Source of the DNA: G963678255 sp963678255 | GTDB lineage: Bacteria; Cloacimonadota; Cloacimonadia; Cloacimonadales; WRIO01 | Direction: 5' to 3' | Assembly: GCA_963678255.2 (NCBI GenBank) | Contig: CAXXTW010000002.1 | Location: 1,674,001 to 1,738,000, forward strand | DNA: 64,000 nt | Shown: one piece after another, positions 43,713 to 53,285 of the stretch | Layout: each line of letters begins with the position of its first letter | Numbering within the stretch: the stretch's first letter is position 1 | The notes under the pieces: model-generated | What the model was told of the DNA's origin: nothing | What the model saw: the letters and a program-made list of their open reading frames with translations, nothing else | Database searches by the model: none | Made by a program: the position numbers and the translations under genes

Positions 43713-45074
43713 TTAACTAAGAAGCAATTTAATACAATCCTGACAAATAAGATCAGCATCTTCTTGAGTTTTAGCTTCGACATAAACGCGAATAATAGGT
43801 TCAGTTCCAGATTTTCTAATATGAATCCAATGGTATTTTTGAATAATTTTAATTCCATCAGTTTTATCAATTTTCGCATCAGGATAGATATTTTCTGCTT
43901 TTATCATGATATCATCCAAGAGTTCAGAATCCACCACAATTTTATCTTTTGCGAAGAAATAATGCGGGATATCCATTACCAAGTCTGATATTGATTTCTT
44001 TTCTTCAGCCATATAAGCCAGAATTAAAACCATGCCAGCTAAAGCATCTCTGGTATAATGTACGTCAGGACAGATGACCCCACCATTGCCTTCACCACCA
44101 ATAGGACTACCGATTTCCTTCATCAATTTACCAACATTAATCTCCCCTACTTTAGTTCTATGAATTTGCACATCAAAACATTTTGCTAAATCATCAGAAG
44201 CCATAGAAGAAGAAAGGTTGGTCACAAGAGGACCTTTAATTTTGGTTAAAACATATTTTTCAGCTAATAATAGCGAGAATTCTTCACCAATGCATTTTCC
44301 TTTTTCAGACACAACCGCTAAGCGATCACCGTCAGGATCTGTAGCAAAGCCAATATCAGCTTTTAATTCTCTTACCATATCTTCAAGTTGATACAGATTT
44401 TTATTAAGAGGCTCGGGTACATGAGCAAAAAATCCGCTAGGTTCACCATTGATTTCAATCACATCACAACCTAACTCTTTTAGAAGAGTAGAGGAAATCA
44501 CACATCCTGCACCATTTACAGAATCTAAAACAATCCGAAATCTTTTTTCTCTAATCAAATCTAAATTGATGTATTTAATTGAAAGAACTTTTTGAATATG
44601 TCTCCATGCAGAATCAAAATCCTCTGTAACAGTTCCCATGTTATCCCAAGTCGTAAATTCAATATCATTATCTGCCATATCAAAAAAAGCTTGAGCATTT
44701 TCAGGGAACAGGAACATACCATTCTCATCAACTAGTTTTAAGGCATTCCATTCAGCAGGGTTATGCGAAGCGGTGATACATAGACCACCTATAGCTTCAG
44801 ATTCTTCCACAGCAAGTAAAATGGTCGGAGTTGTAGCAATTCCTAAATTTATCACATGCACGCCAACGCTTAATATTCCTGAGACTGCTGCATGATATAG
44901 CGCTTCACCCGTTGTTCTAGAATCTCTTCCTATCATAATAATTGGTTTTTCTGATTTATTTTTTTTCTTTAAGAACATAGCAAATTTAGCAGCCAAATCA
45001 TAAACTAATTCCGGTGTAATAGTATCACCAAAAACACCTCTAACTCCTGATACACTTTTCATTAATTTTCCCAT
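43713..45074 (-). CDS. Phosphohexomutase (phosphoglucosamine / phosphomannose mutase type)
   Basis: A 453-residue alpha-D-phosphohexomutase. The phosphoserine loop is TASHNPAEWN, the magnesium loop is DPDGDRLAV, the sugar-specificity loop is GEGNGGV and the phosphate-binding site is RKSGTEPIIRVY. A start SGVRGVFG is standard. It interconverts hexose 6- and 1-phosphates for cell-wall or polysaccharide precursors. The GEGNGG loop is seen in GlmM-like and archaeal-type mutases, so GlmM is the most likely role but phosphomannomutase is possible. The ATG follows GGAG at good spacing. Confidence 0.9.
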   Translation of the reverse strand: MGKLMKSVSGVRGVFGDTITPELVYDLAAKFAMFLKKKNKSEKPIIMIGRDSRTTGEALYHAAVSGILSVGVHVINLGIATTPTILLAVEESEAIGGLCITASHNPAEWNALKLVDENGMFLFPENAQAFFDMADNDIEFTTWDNMGTVTEDFDSAWRHIQKVLSIKYINLDLIREKRFRIVLDSVNGAGCVISSTLLKELGCDVIEINGEPSGFFAHVPEPLNKNLYQLEDMVRELKADIGFATDPDGDRLAVVSEKGKCIGEEFSLLLAEKYVLTKIKGPLVTNLSSSMASDDLAKCFDVQIHRTKVGEINVGKLMKEIGSPIGGEGNGGVICPDVHYTRDALAGMVLILAYMAEEKKSISDLVMDIPHYFFAKDKIVVDSELLDDIMIKAENIYPDAKIDKTDGIKIIQKYHWIHIRKSGTEPIIRVYVEAKTQEDADLICQDCIKLLLS

Positions 45075-45543
45075 AACATCTCCAATTTCATTTCTAATAT
45101 TTATAATAGATTAATAAAAACAGATAACTAATAATTTGTCCACTTTTTTTTATAAAACATTGAAATAACTTTATATATTTATTCAGAATAAGCCAGAAAC
45201 CACAAATATTTAAAATTTTAATGTTTCAGCAGAGTTTTTAAACAATAGATTATCAGAGCAGATTTTTAGGAGTAAATATATCGAAAAATTATAGTTTCAT
45301 ATAATCAAGATATAATCTGAGTGAAAATAGAATTCAATAATTTCAATTTCCCCTTAAAACAGGGAATGAGATAATATTTTGTTAAATGGCACAATAAGTG
45401 CATTAATTAGGAATTAGTCTAAAACAATAAAAGATATAGATATAGAAACACAATATGTCTAAAGTTATATCTATAAAAAGGGGTGAGTTATGGATCAAGC
45501 AAATTTTACAAAAAAAGAATTAATGAGCTTAGAAGGAGGAAAA
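45075..45543. other. Gene-free divergent upstream region
   Basis: About 470 bp of AT-rich DNA between the divergent phosphohexomutase and secreted-protein genes. Close to the latter, a 10-bp inverted repeat TATAGATATA (45435-45444) and TATATCTATA (45466-45475) could be an operator or hairpin. No gene is recognised. Confidence 0.5.
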
Positions 45544-46869
45544 ATGAAAAAGATCTTATTGCTTATGGTCACAATGATGATGTGTTTGACGGGCTTATGT
45601 GCTTTTAGTAATCAGGAATATCAGAATTTATCAAGTTTAGTTAATCAAAATTCTATATTATCAAATTCTTTTAAAACATCTCAACCTTTAACTGCTATAC
45701 CAATTTATCGAACAATTAATTACCAATGGGAAAACAATACTTGGGTAGAAAAGGATAAAATGGATTTATCTTATCAAAATAATCAAATCACAAGCGTTTG
45801 TTATTATAAGAAAGATAATAACAATTGGGTTCTTAAATATCAAGCAAATTTAGAATATGATATTAATGGTTGTTGTAGCCAACAAACAGTCATGACACCT
45901 TCAGAACAGTTCCCTGGAACATTAGTTCCTGCATTACAAAAAAAAGTATGTTATTGTTTGTACACATCAATTCCATCTTCAATTGTTACGTACAAGAATT
46001 TATGGGATGATCCCATTCCAAATTGGTTTCCTTTCATAAATAATAATTTCACTTATGAAGATGGGCATTTAAATAAACATTTCAATTCAATAATTGATAT
46101 GGAAGACTATACAGAGACTTATCATAGAACTTCATTAGGGTATGATGAAAATGGAAGACCCCTAAATATTTTAAATGAAGTGTCACCAGACTCATTAAAC
46201 TGGACAAATCTGGAGAGAAAGACTTTAAGTTATCTAAACAATGATACTTCTGGATATTCTACTTTTCAGGAAAACTATATGAAAGACCTATATTATGAGT
46301 TAAATACTGTGTGTTATCCAATAAAATATTCAAATATTCTATTCAAGAATTGGGAGAATAATCAATGGGTAATCAATCGCAAAGCAGAATTTCAGTATAA
46401 TGATCAGATATTACCAACAATAATAGAGTTTAAGGATATTAATGGAGAGACTGAAACAAATAATTCCAGACGATTAAACACATTTAACAATTCAAGTTAT
46501 GTAAGTGAAAGTATAATGCAAGTATGGAATTCTGATACTTGGATAAATTCTGAAAAGACAGAAAACATATACATCTCAACATCAAATGAAGATATATCTT
46601 ATAAGCCAGGCTTTGAAGTTCGTAATTTTCCAAACCCATTTAAAACGTCAACCTGTATAGAGATTAATTCCGAAAATAATCATCCAAATACAGTCAAAAT
46701 ATTTAATATCAAAGGTCAAATAGTTAAATCATTTGAACCACAAAAAAGACAGAAATTAAACTGGGATGCCAAAGATAATCAAGGAAATCTTGTTTCATCT
46801 GGGATTTATTTTCTTAGAGTTGAAACAGATGGGAAAGTACAAAGTAAACCAATGTTGATTTTAAAATAA
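45544..46869 (+). CDS. Secreted protein with type-IX-like C-terminal sorting domain
   Basis: A 441-residue protein starting at the ATG at 45544, which follows AGGAGG and opens a clear signal peptide (MKKILLLMVTMMMCLTGLCA). The central part (about 40-360) is rich in aromatic and Asn residues, with repeated units of the W-x-N-x-x-W type (YQWENNTW, KNWENNQW, VWNSDTW). It ends in a sorting-type tail beginning RNFPNPF and closing GIYFLRVETDGK, as in the GH18 protein at 31217. An upstream in-frame ATG at 45490 would place 18 extra residues before the signal peptide and is unlikely. Surface or extracellular; function unknown. Confidence 0.82.
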   Translation: MKKILLLMVTMMMCLTGLCAFSNQEYQNLSSLVNQNSILSNSFKTSQPLTAIPIYRTINYQWENNTWVEKDKMDLSYQNNQITSVCYYKKDNNNWVLKYQANLEYDINGCCSQQTVMTPSEQFPGTLVPALQKKVCYCLYTSIPSSIVTYKNLWDDPIPNWFPFINNNFTYEDGHLNKHFNSIIDMEDYTETYHRTSLGYDENGRPLNILNEVSPDSLNWTNLERKTLSYLNNDTSGYSTFQENYMKDLYYELNTVCYPIKYSNILFKNWENNQWVINRKAEFQYNDQILPTIIEFKDINGETETNNSRRLNTFNNSSYVSESIMQVWNSDTWINSEKTENIYISTSNEDISYKPGFEVRNFPNPFKTSTCIEINSENNHPNTVKIFNIKGQIVKSFEPQKRQKLNWDAKDNQGNLVSSGIYFLRVETDGKVQSKPMLILK

Positions 46870-46890
46870 ATCAAAAAGCTTAAAACAATG

Positions 46891-46920
46891 AAACGCGGGT
46901 AATTAACTCGCGTTTTTTTA
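46891..46920 (+). terminator. Rho-independent terminator after the secreted protein
   Basis: The stem AAACGCGGGT / AACTCGCGTTT (one G-T pair) with a short AT loop is followed by a run of T, starting 22 bases after the stop. Confidence 0.85.
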
Positions 46921-47329
46921 TTATAGATTTTTATAAGGTAAAATGGATAAAGAAGTATTACATATAGGCTACATTAATATACATTTTAGATGGATGAACA
47001 CCAAGGAAGCAAAGGGCTAGCAAAGGGCTAGCAAATAGTTATCAAGGAGTTTGAAAGGAAGAAGGAATAGAGATGCGAAGATATTGCCCTATCAAAATAG
47101 AGCTAAATACCGTTTCACACCAACAAGAAAAATACATATTTTCAATTGAAAACCAGACAATTATAGAAAAGAAATAGTATAGATAATAGTTAGATAAATA
47201 CAAAAACAATTATAGAGATAATACGATGAATTTAATAGATAAGTTTCTAATTAATTTATTACCCTTCAATTACTTTTTTCATTTGACAGTATTAGAAAAT
47301 TCTTGTTTTATGATTTCTGGAGAATAGTA
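46921..47329. other. Gene-free stretch upstream of rsgA with a short direct repeat
   Basis: About 410 bp. It contains two adjacent copies of an 11-base unit GCAAAGGGCTA near 47009-47031, and AACACCAAGGAA at 46997-47008, which recurs in reverse complement at 6794-6805. No gene is recognised. The end of the stretch holds the likely rsgA promoter. Confidence 0.55.
47284..47314 (+). promoter_or_regulatory. Possible sigma-70 promoter of the rsgA operon
   Basis: A perfect -35 box TTGACA (47284-47289) and a TATGAT (47309-47314) are separated by 19 bases, slightly long. The pair ends 16 bases before the ATG, so the transcript would have a very short leader containing the ribosome site GGAGAA. Plausible but unproven. 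Confidence 0.4.
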
Positions 47330-48406
47330 ATGGTAAAAAAGAAAGATAAATTTGTAACAATAGGGAAATCGATCAAGCTGAAGAATATTATAATAAATGA
47401 CAAAGACGACATATATGATTTTGAAGAGAAAGAACAAATGTTAACAAAGACATATCGAGGCTTGTATGCTAAAAGAAGTACTTCCAAAAAGAATTCTCAT
47501 ATTATCAAAGATGGTCGAATAGTCGAAATGCGCACAAATTATTCCTATACAGTAGAGATTGATAAAAAGTTCTATTCTTGTACTCTTAGCGGACGATTGA
47601 AATATTTAGATTATGAAACTCATAATCCTGTTTGTGTAGGAGATTTGGTAAGAGTGGATATTCATGAATCAGACAATTATCGGATAGAAGAGATATTACC
47701 TCGTCATAACACATTGTGTAGAATAATAGAAGGCGGAGAAATCCAGAAATCAATATTAATAGCATCTAATGTAGATCAGATAATCATAACAATTTCCTGT
47801 AAAGATCCTTTTTTTAATGCAGGGTTAATAGATAGATACATCACCATGGCAGAAATTTTTGATATACCTGCAGTTATTTGCATTAATAAAACAGATTTAG
47901 CAGATAATCTGGAAGAGATAAAACAACAGTGTCAATTTTATAAAGATTGTGGTTATTCAGTCATATTCACATCAATCATCACAGGAGAAGGAATTGAGAG
48001 TTTGAAGGAGCTATTAAAGGAGAGAGAATCGGTATTTTCAGGGCATTCAGGTACAGGTAAGAGTTCTCTGATTAATGCGATAGAACCTGGATTAAATCTA
48101 AAAGTAGGAGAAATCAGTGAAATTCACCACAAAGGTCAACATACGACGACAACATCCAGAATGCTACAATGGTCATTTGGAGGTTTTTTAATTGATACTC
48201 CCGGGATTAAGACATTTGGACTCAGAAGAGATCAAAAAGAGCTGTTACCTTCACATTTCCCTGGATTTGTAGATTTACATGAATATTGTTATTATCAAAA
48301 CTGTACTCATACCCATGAAGAGCATTGTGCTATAAAAGATAACCTAGGGATGAAAATACCGAAAGATCGTTACGAATCATATTTAAGGATATACGAATCA
48401 TTATGA
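47330..48406 (+). CDS. rsgA: Ribosome small-subunit-dependent GTPase RsgA
   Basis: A 358-residue circularly permuted GTPase that helps mature the 30S subunit. An OB-fold domain (about 80-140) is followed by the permuted G motifs: NKTD (G4), then SGHSGTGKSSLINA (G1), a TTTTS switch region and DTPGI (G3). A C-terminal zinc site (CYYQNCTHTHEEHCAIK) ends the protein. The N-terminus carries about 50 extra lysine-rich residues compared with typical RsgA. The ATG at 47330 follows GGAGAA; a TTG further upstream is less likely. It overlaps nadK by four bases. Confidence 0.93.
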   Translation: MVKKKDKFVTIGKSIKLKNIIINDKDDIYDFEEKEQMLTKTYRGLYAKRSTSKKNSHIIKDGRIVEMRTNYSYTVEIDKKFYSCTLSGRLKYLDYETHNPVCVGDLVRVDIHESDNYRIEEILPRHNTLCRIIEGGEIQKSILIASNVDQIIITISCKDPFFNAGLIDRYITMAEIFDIPAVICINKTDLADNLEEIKQQCQFYKDCGYSVIFTSIITGEGIESLKELLKERESVFSGHSGTGKSSLINAIEPGLNLKVGEISEIHHKGQHTTTTSRMLQWSFGGFLIDTPGIKTFGLRRDQKELLPSHFPGFVDLHEYCYYQNCTHTHEEHCAIKDNLGMKIPKDRYESYLRIYESL

Positions 48407-49245
48407 AAAATATAGGACTGATCATCAAACCAACCATACAGCATACAGAGTTAATATTCAAAGAGCTTGAAGTTTTTAAAACAGATTTTAGTTTCACTAG
48501 CTTATTTCCAGAAGATATTCAATACCCTGAGTTTATAAGAAGATCAAATAATAAAGTACATATAGATTTAATGTTGGTATTTGGAGGGGATGGCACAATA
48601 TTGAGAGCTTTACCCTATGCATTAGAGCACCAAACGCCAGTATTAGGATTCAACATGGGCACACTGGGTTTTCTCACAGATTGTAAATTAACAGAGGTTA
48701 AGCAAGCATTAAATGCAATAAAAAAGAATATATACAGCTTAGAATCAAGAATGTTACTTGATGTTTTTGTCATCCGAGATAATCAAAAGATTGGACATTA
48801 CACAGGATTAAATGATTGCGTAATTTTTAAAGGAGAAGTCTCAAAACTAATCAGTATAACTGTTTATGAAAATCATCGATATGTTTATGAAACTCGGTGT
48901 GATGGAATCATAGCATCAACACCAACAGGATCAACCGCCTATTCATTATCAGCAGGCGGACCAATCATATCTCCAACCATGGATGCATTAATAATCACGC
49001 CATTAAATCCTCATATTCTTTCGATCAGACCCATAGTATTTTCAGCAAAGGAATCAATAGAATTGGTGTTAAAAGAAGATCAACCCTCTACAGTTTTACA
49101 AATTGATGGTGATAATGCTATTCAATTATTGCCTCAAGACAGAATAGTTGTCAAATCTTCATCAAGACGATTAGATTTTTTAAAGTTACAACATAGAACG
49201 TTCTTTCGAATATTAAGAAAAAAACTACATATGGCTAAAAAATGA
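48403..49245 (+). CDS. nadK: NAD kinase
   Basis: A 280-residue ATP-NAD kinase that makes NADP from NAD. The signature GGDGTIL (about 66-72) carries the catalytic Asp, NMGTLGFLTD follows, and the C-terminal region has the standard TPTGSTAYSLSAGGPI string. The length is normal. It is translationally coupled to rsgA (ATGA overlap) and precedes recN by seven bases, a common neighbourhood for nadK. Confidence 0.96.
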   Translation: MKNIGLIIKPTIQHTELIFKELEVFKTDFSFTSLFPEDIQYPEFIRRSNNKVHIDLMLVFGGDGTILRALPYALEHQTPVLGFNMGTLGFLTDCKLTEVKQALNAIKKNIYSLESRMLLDVFVIRDNQKIGHYTGLNDCVIFKGEVSKLISITVYENHRYVYETRCDGIIASTPTGSTAYSLSAGGPIISPTMDALIITPLNPHILSIRPIVFSAKESIELVLKEDQPSTVLQIDGDNAIQLLPQDRIVVKSSSRRLDFLKLQHRTFFRILRKKLHMAKK

Positions 49246-49252
49246 GGATGTT

Positions 49253-50953
49253 ATGTTACTGAATTTAAAAATTAGTAATTTTATCTTAGTCAAAGAGCTT
49301 AATTTATATTTTTTAAAAGGGCTTCAAGTATTAACAGGAGAAACAGGAGCAGGCAAGTCCATAATCATTGGAGCAATCAACATAGTTTTAGGCAGTACAA
49401 TCAAAGGTGACTTATTTTATAATAAAGAGAAGAAGATTAGGTTGGAAGCCACTTTTGATATTGATTTGAAGAATACAGATTTAATTAATTTAATTGATCA
49501 TTATGATATTGATCATTCAGAAGAAATTTTATTCATCAGCAGAGAAGTCCATCCTGACGGAAAGAGTTTGAGTTTTTTAAACGGACGAAGAGTGACTAAT
49601 CAAATTATCAAAGAATTTCGAGAATGTTTATTTGATTTTCATAGTCAAAGAGATCAACAATTACTATTAAATGAAGAGTTTAAATTATTGGTTTTAGACA
49701 GATATGGTGAATTATTAGACATTAGAGAGAATTTTAAAAAAACCTATAATCTATATAAAAATATGAAACTGCAATTATCACAGGAGATAGAAGCAGAGAC
49801 AAAAGATTTTGAAAGAGTACAACTATATGAATATCAAATAAAAGAGTTAGAAGAAGCAAGACTTACTTTTGATGAAGAGGATTTGTTGGATGGAGAATAC
49901 AAAATTTTTTCTAATGCTCAGGACATTCTTGATGGTGTTTCTGACATGAAGCAAAAATTTTATGAACAAGACAACTCTCTATATGATAGTGTTTCTGTTG
50001 TAATCAATCGTTTTGAGACCTATGAAAAGGATAGTGAATTAATTCTGGAATTGTTAGATCATCTTCGAACTATATTATATCATTTCGATGAAATTGTATC
50101 TTTTAGCCGACAAATACCAGACAAAATCTATCTGGATGAAAACAGATTAAATGAAATTGAAGAAAGATTGAGATTATATCATAGATTAAAAAGTAAATAT
50201 AAAATGAGTATTCCAGAAATCATTAAATTTTATCAAAAAATGGAAGAATTCGTTAATCAATATAAACAAAAAAAGAGTTCAATCAAGAAAATTGAAATAG
50301 AATTAACCAAACTCAGAAAAGAAGTCACAGAAATAGCTAATGAATTAAGCTCAAAAAGAAAAGAAATTGCTTTACAATTATCAGCTAAAATAGCAAATAA
50401 TTTGAGAGAGTTATCTATCATGGATGCAAATTTTGAAATAAAGATTGACAAAAAATATGAAAATCAAAATAATCTAGATAGTGGTTTAGGAAATTATGAT
50501 GATTCGGGTCAGGATAAAATTGAGTTTTTATTCAGTGCAAACAAAGGGTCTGTTATGCAACCGATTAAGATATCAGCATCTGGTGGTGAATTATCAAGGA
50601 TATTATTGGTTATAAAGAAGATTTTATCAGATAAATATCCACCACAAACCATAATTTTTGATGAGATAGATTCGGGTATCGGGGGTAAAACAGCAGATAT
50701 GTTAGGGTCATATATTGCTAAGATTTCTCAAAATCATCAGGTTCTTTGTATTACACATTTAGCCCAAATAGCGGGATATGCTGATCTGCATTTAAAAATC
50801 ATTAAAAATAGTTTGGAAGATTCGACGGAAATAAATGTTGAAGTTCTTAAACAAAGTGATAGAATCAAAGAAATAGCTCGAATGTTATCAGGAAAAGAAT
50901 CTGAGTCAGCATTAAAACATGCTGAAGAATTGATAAATAAAAGAGGAGAATAG
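49253..50953 (+). CDS. recN: DNA repair protein RecN
   Basis: A 566-residue SMC-like ATPase for double-strand break repair. Walker A is GETGAGKSIIIGA near the N-terminus. Two coiled-coil arms fill about 155-390. The C-terminal half-site has the ABC signature SASGGELSRILL, Walker B TIIFDEIDSGIGG and the H-loop CITHLAQIA. The length and order are typical. It lies in the nadK-recN pair found in many bacteria. Confidence 0.96.
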   Translation: MLLNLKISNFILVKELNLYFLKGLQVLTGETGAGKSIIIGAINIVLGSTIKGDLFYNKEKKIRLEATFDIDLKNTDLINLIDHYDIDHSEEILFISREVHPDGKSLSFLNGRRVTNQIIKEFRECLFDFHSQRDQQLLLNEEFKLLVLDRYGELLDIRENFKKTYNLYKNMKLQLSQEIEAETKDFERVQLYEYQIKELEEARLTFDEEDLLDGEYKIFSNAQDILDGVSDMKQKFYEQDNSLYDSVSVVINRFETYEKDSELILELLDHLRTILYHFDEIVSFSRQIPDKIYLDENRLNEIEERLRLYHRLKSKYKMSIPEIIKFYQKMEEFVNQYKQKKSSIKKIEIELTKLRKEVTEIANELSSKRKEIALQLSAKIANNLRELSIMDANFEIKIDKKYENQNNLDSGLGNYDDSGQDKIEFLFSANKGSVMQPIKISASGGELSRILLVIKKILSDKYPPQTIIFDEIDSGIGGKTADMLGSYIAKISQNHQVLCITHLAQIAGYADLHLKIIKNSLEDSTEINVEVLKQSDRIKEIARMLSGKESESALKHAEELINKRGE

Positions 50954-50954
50954 A

Positions 50955-51872
50955 ATGAAATTAAAATTCACAAAGCAGTTCAAATACTTATTAGTATTTT
51001 TAATTGTTGTAATATCAATTGTATATGGGAAATACGGTAATTTGTTTAACAAAGGAAGCGAAGGTAATCCTCAGGTTTTTAAAATTGAACGAGAATTTCT
51101 AAAATCAAAAAATGCAATAAAGACAAAATTTAAGTTCTCTGTAGAAACTATAGATGTTTTTAATAATGCTATTAATAAAATCGAGAATTCATATACCTAT
51201 CCAACAATAAAAAAAGAACAGATCGGCAATACATTTGTTTATTTAGCAGAGGTTCCTGATTCAATATATTCAAAAGTAATAATGGACATCAGAAACATTA
51301 AGAGTACTAATACCAAGATAGAAAATACAGATAGAAATATGGAATTTGATCCTGATTTGAAACAACGGTTAAACATTAATATCACATTAAGAGAGAAATA
51401 TCTATCAGATTTAAAAAACACTAAGATGGCTTATACTTCTGATCGATTAAGAGATCAGTTAAATAATGTACAGTTATCAATAGATAGCTTAGAAACACAA
51501 ACACAACTTCAACAGCATTTAAGAAAAAATTATCTTTTATTAGTAACAATAACCCCAAGAACTTCTGGATCTAAAAATCTCTTTGTCAATACAACCAGCT
51601 TTGCTACAAGATTTGTTATTTCAATTATTGGATTAACCCTATTCATCTTTGTAGTTTTAATTGCTATGAATTTTATTTTAAGAATAATGTCTTTCTTAGG
51701 TTTCCACACGGCAAAAGCAGCTGGAGGAAAATCATATGGCAGTTATAAATATGGCTATGGAAATAATAGTTATAGTTATGGTGGAAAAGGTAAAAAGAGA
51801 AAAATTAAGAGAATATATAAAGATGCTGAAACAGGAGAAAAGAAAGAAGTTACCACAACGGAAGACAAGTAA
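50955..51872 (+). CDS. DUF4349-like membrane protein with Gly/Tyr-rich C-terminus
   Basis: A 305-residue protein with an N-terminal membrane anchor (about 8-26), a central region with helical coiled-coil segments (about 130-195) and a second membrane segment near 215-245, the general shape of DUF4349 proteins. After it comes a short cytoplasmic or periplasmic tail rich in Gly, Tyr, Ser and Lys, including YKYGYGNNSYSYGGKGKKRK. It starts one base after recN and is followed by NfeD and SPFH genes. A role in membrane-domain organisation is possible but only suggested by position. Confidence 0.65.
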   Translation: MKLKFTKQFKYLLVFLIVVISIVYGKYGNLFNKGSEGNPQVFKIEREFLKSKNAIKTKFKFSVETIDVFNNAINKIENSYTYPTIKKEQIGNTFVYLAEVPDSIYSKVIMDIRNIKSTNTKIENTDRNMEFDPDLKQRLNINITLREKYLSDLKNTKMAYTSDRLRDQLNNVQLSIDSLETQTQLQQHLRKNYLLLVTITPRTSGSKNLFVNTTSFATRFVISIIGLTLFIFVVLIAMNFILRIMSFLGFHTAKAAGGKSYGSYKYGYGNNSYSYGGKGKKRKIKRIYKDAETGEKKEVTTTEDK

Positions 51873-51883
51873 GGGAGAAAGGT

Positions 51884-52324
51884 ATGGAATGGTTTGTCTG
51901 GATCGCTATTGGAATAGTCTGTATAATTATTGAGATCTTTACACCTGGGTTTATATTCTTTAGTTTTGGTCTCTCATCAATTTTAACAGGTTTATTTGCG
52001 TTGTTATCGAGCAATTTAATATTGCAAATTATTACATTTTGTATATTAATGATAATCGTTTTCATAAACATGAAAAGATTTGCCAAAAAAGTACTTCATA
52101 ATAAAAACATTGAGAGCAATGTATTTGCGATTAAAGGGAAAAAAGGAGTAGTAACAAAAGTAATTACCCAACATCAGCACGGCTACGTAAAACTAGCAGG
52201 AGAAGAATGGTCAGCATTACTAGCTGACGGGAATCTCAATCCAATATTAGAAGGCACAGACATTATTGTCGTATCAACTGAAGGAAACAAAGTATTTGTT
52301 GAACCCATTTCTAAGGAGGAATAA
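51884..52324 (+). CDS. NfeD-family membrane protein
   Basis: A 146-residue short NfeD protein. Three hydrophobic segments (about 4-22, 25-42 and 45-65) are followed by a C-terminal OB-fold-like beta domain with GKKGVVTKVITQHQHGYVKLAGEEWSA, a standard NfeD signature. Such proteins are partners of stomatin/SPFH proteins, and the SPFH gene follows with a one-base overlap (TAATG). Together they should form a membrane microdomain or protease-regulating pair. Confidence 0.92.
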   Translation: MEWFVWIAIGIVCIIIEIFTPGFIFFSFGLSSILTGLFALLSSNLILQIITFCILMIIVFINMKRFAKKVLHNKNIESNVFAIKGKKGVVTKVITQHQHGYVKLAGEEWSALLADGNLNPILEGTDIIVVSTEGNKVFVEPISKEE

Positions 52325-53274
52325 TGGTATTTAATACATTCTACATGTTTATAGTTCTGGCAATTTTTGTAATTATCCTTGTATCAAAAGGATTAGTTGT
52401 AGTCAGGCAAGCAGAAATAATCATCATAGAACGATTAGGTCGTTACTCAAGAACACTCGCAAGTGGTTTACATATAATATGGCCAATTGTAGATAAACCT
52501 AGGAATTTTATTTGGCGCTATGTAAAAGAAGATTATAAAGGGATAAAAACCATACATCAAACCATAGTAACCAGATTAGATTTAAGGGAAGCAGTTTATG
52601 ATTTTCCTCGACAAAATGTGATCACAAGTGATAATGTATCCATCGAAATAAATGCATTAGTTTACTTTCAGATAACAGATCCTTTTAAAGCAATTTATGA
52701 AATAAATAATCTTCCAGATGCCATAGAAAAATTAACTCAAACAACTCTTCGTAATGTTATAGGCGAATTAGATTTGGATAAAACATTAACCTCAAGAGAT
52801 ACTATAAACTCAAAACTAAGAGATATTTTAGATGATGCTTCTGATAAATGGGGTGTCAAAGTCAATCGAGTTGAATTACAAGATATAAACCCACCAAAAG
52901 AAATCCGAGCAGCAATGGAAAAACAAATGAGAGCCGAACGAGATAAAAGAGCAAAGATATTGGAAGCAGAAGGCGATAAACAATCTCAAATTTTAGTTGC
53001 TGAAGGTGATAAAAATGCAGCAATTACTCGTGCAGAAGGTGAAGCACAATCCAAACTTTTAGTAGCTGATGCTGAAGCAGAAGCTATTAGAAAAGTAGCC
53101 TCAGCCGTTTCAGAGACAAAAACAGACCCTGCTCAATATATGCTTGCCTTAAAATATATCTCAGCCTTTAGCGGAATCGTACAAAAGGGAGATAAAACAG
53201 TTCTTCTTCCATATGAATCCAGTGCTTTGCTTGGCTCTTTAAAAACAATGGAAAGTTTATTTAAACAACAATAA
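52324..53274 (+). CDS. SPFH/Band 7 membrane protein (stomatin-like)
   Basis: A 316-residue protein with an N-terminal membrane segment (about 5-25), an SPFH domain (VVRQAEIIIIERLGRYSRTLASGLH to EINPPKEIR-like strings) and a long charged helical region with repeated AEGDK units (EAEGDKQSQILVAEGDKNAA). This is the stomatin / QmcA-type group, which forms oligomeric rings in the inner membrane. It works with the NfeD protein encoded immediately upstream and precedes enolase by 11 bases. Confidence 0.95.
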   Translation: MVFNTFYMFIVLAIFVIILVSKGLVVVRQAEIIIIERLGRYSRTLASGLHIIWPIVDKPRNFIWRYVKEDYKGIKTIHQTIVTRLDLREAVYDFPRQNVITSDNVSIEINALVYFQITDPFKAIYEINNLPDAIEKLTQTTLRNVIGELDLDKTLTSRDTINSKLRDILDDASDKWGVKVNRVELQDINPPKEIRAAMEKQMRAERDKRAKILEAEGDKQSQILVAEGDKNAAITRAEGEAQSKLLVADAEAEAIRKVASAVSETKTDPAQYMLALKYISAFSGIVQKGDKTVLLPYESSALLGSLKTMESLFKQQ

Positions 53275-53285
53275 CGGAGGAAATC

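Noticed and set aside
45405..45420. AGTGCATTAATT is shared by the lipoprotein-array spacers and the region upstream of the 45544 gene.
   Set aside because: Twelve A/T-rich bases can recur by chance in such a genome, and the orientation relative to the genes differs.
45490..45543. An N-terminal extension reading ELMSLEGGK before the signal peptide resembles a double-glycine bacteriocin leader.
   Set aside because: The two glycines are encoded by the AGGAGG ribosome site of the real start at 45544, which opens a classic signal peptide. The resemblance is accidental.
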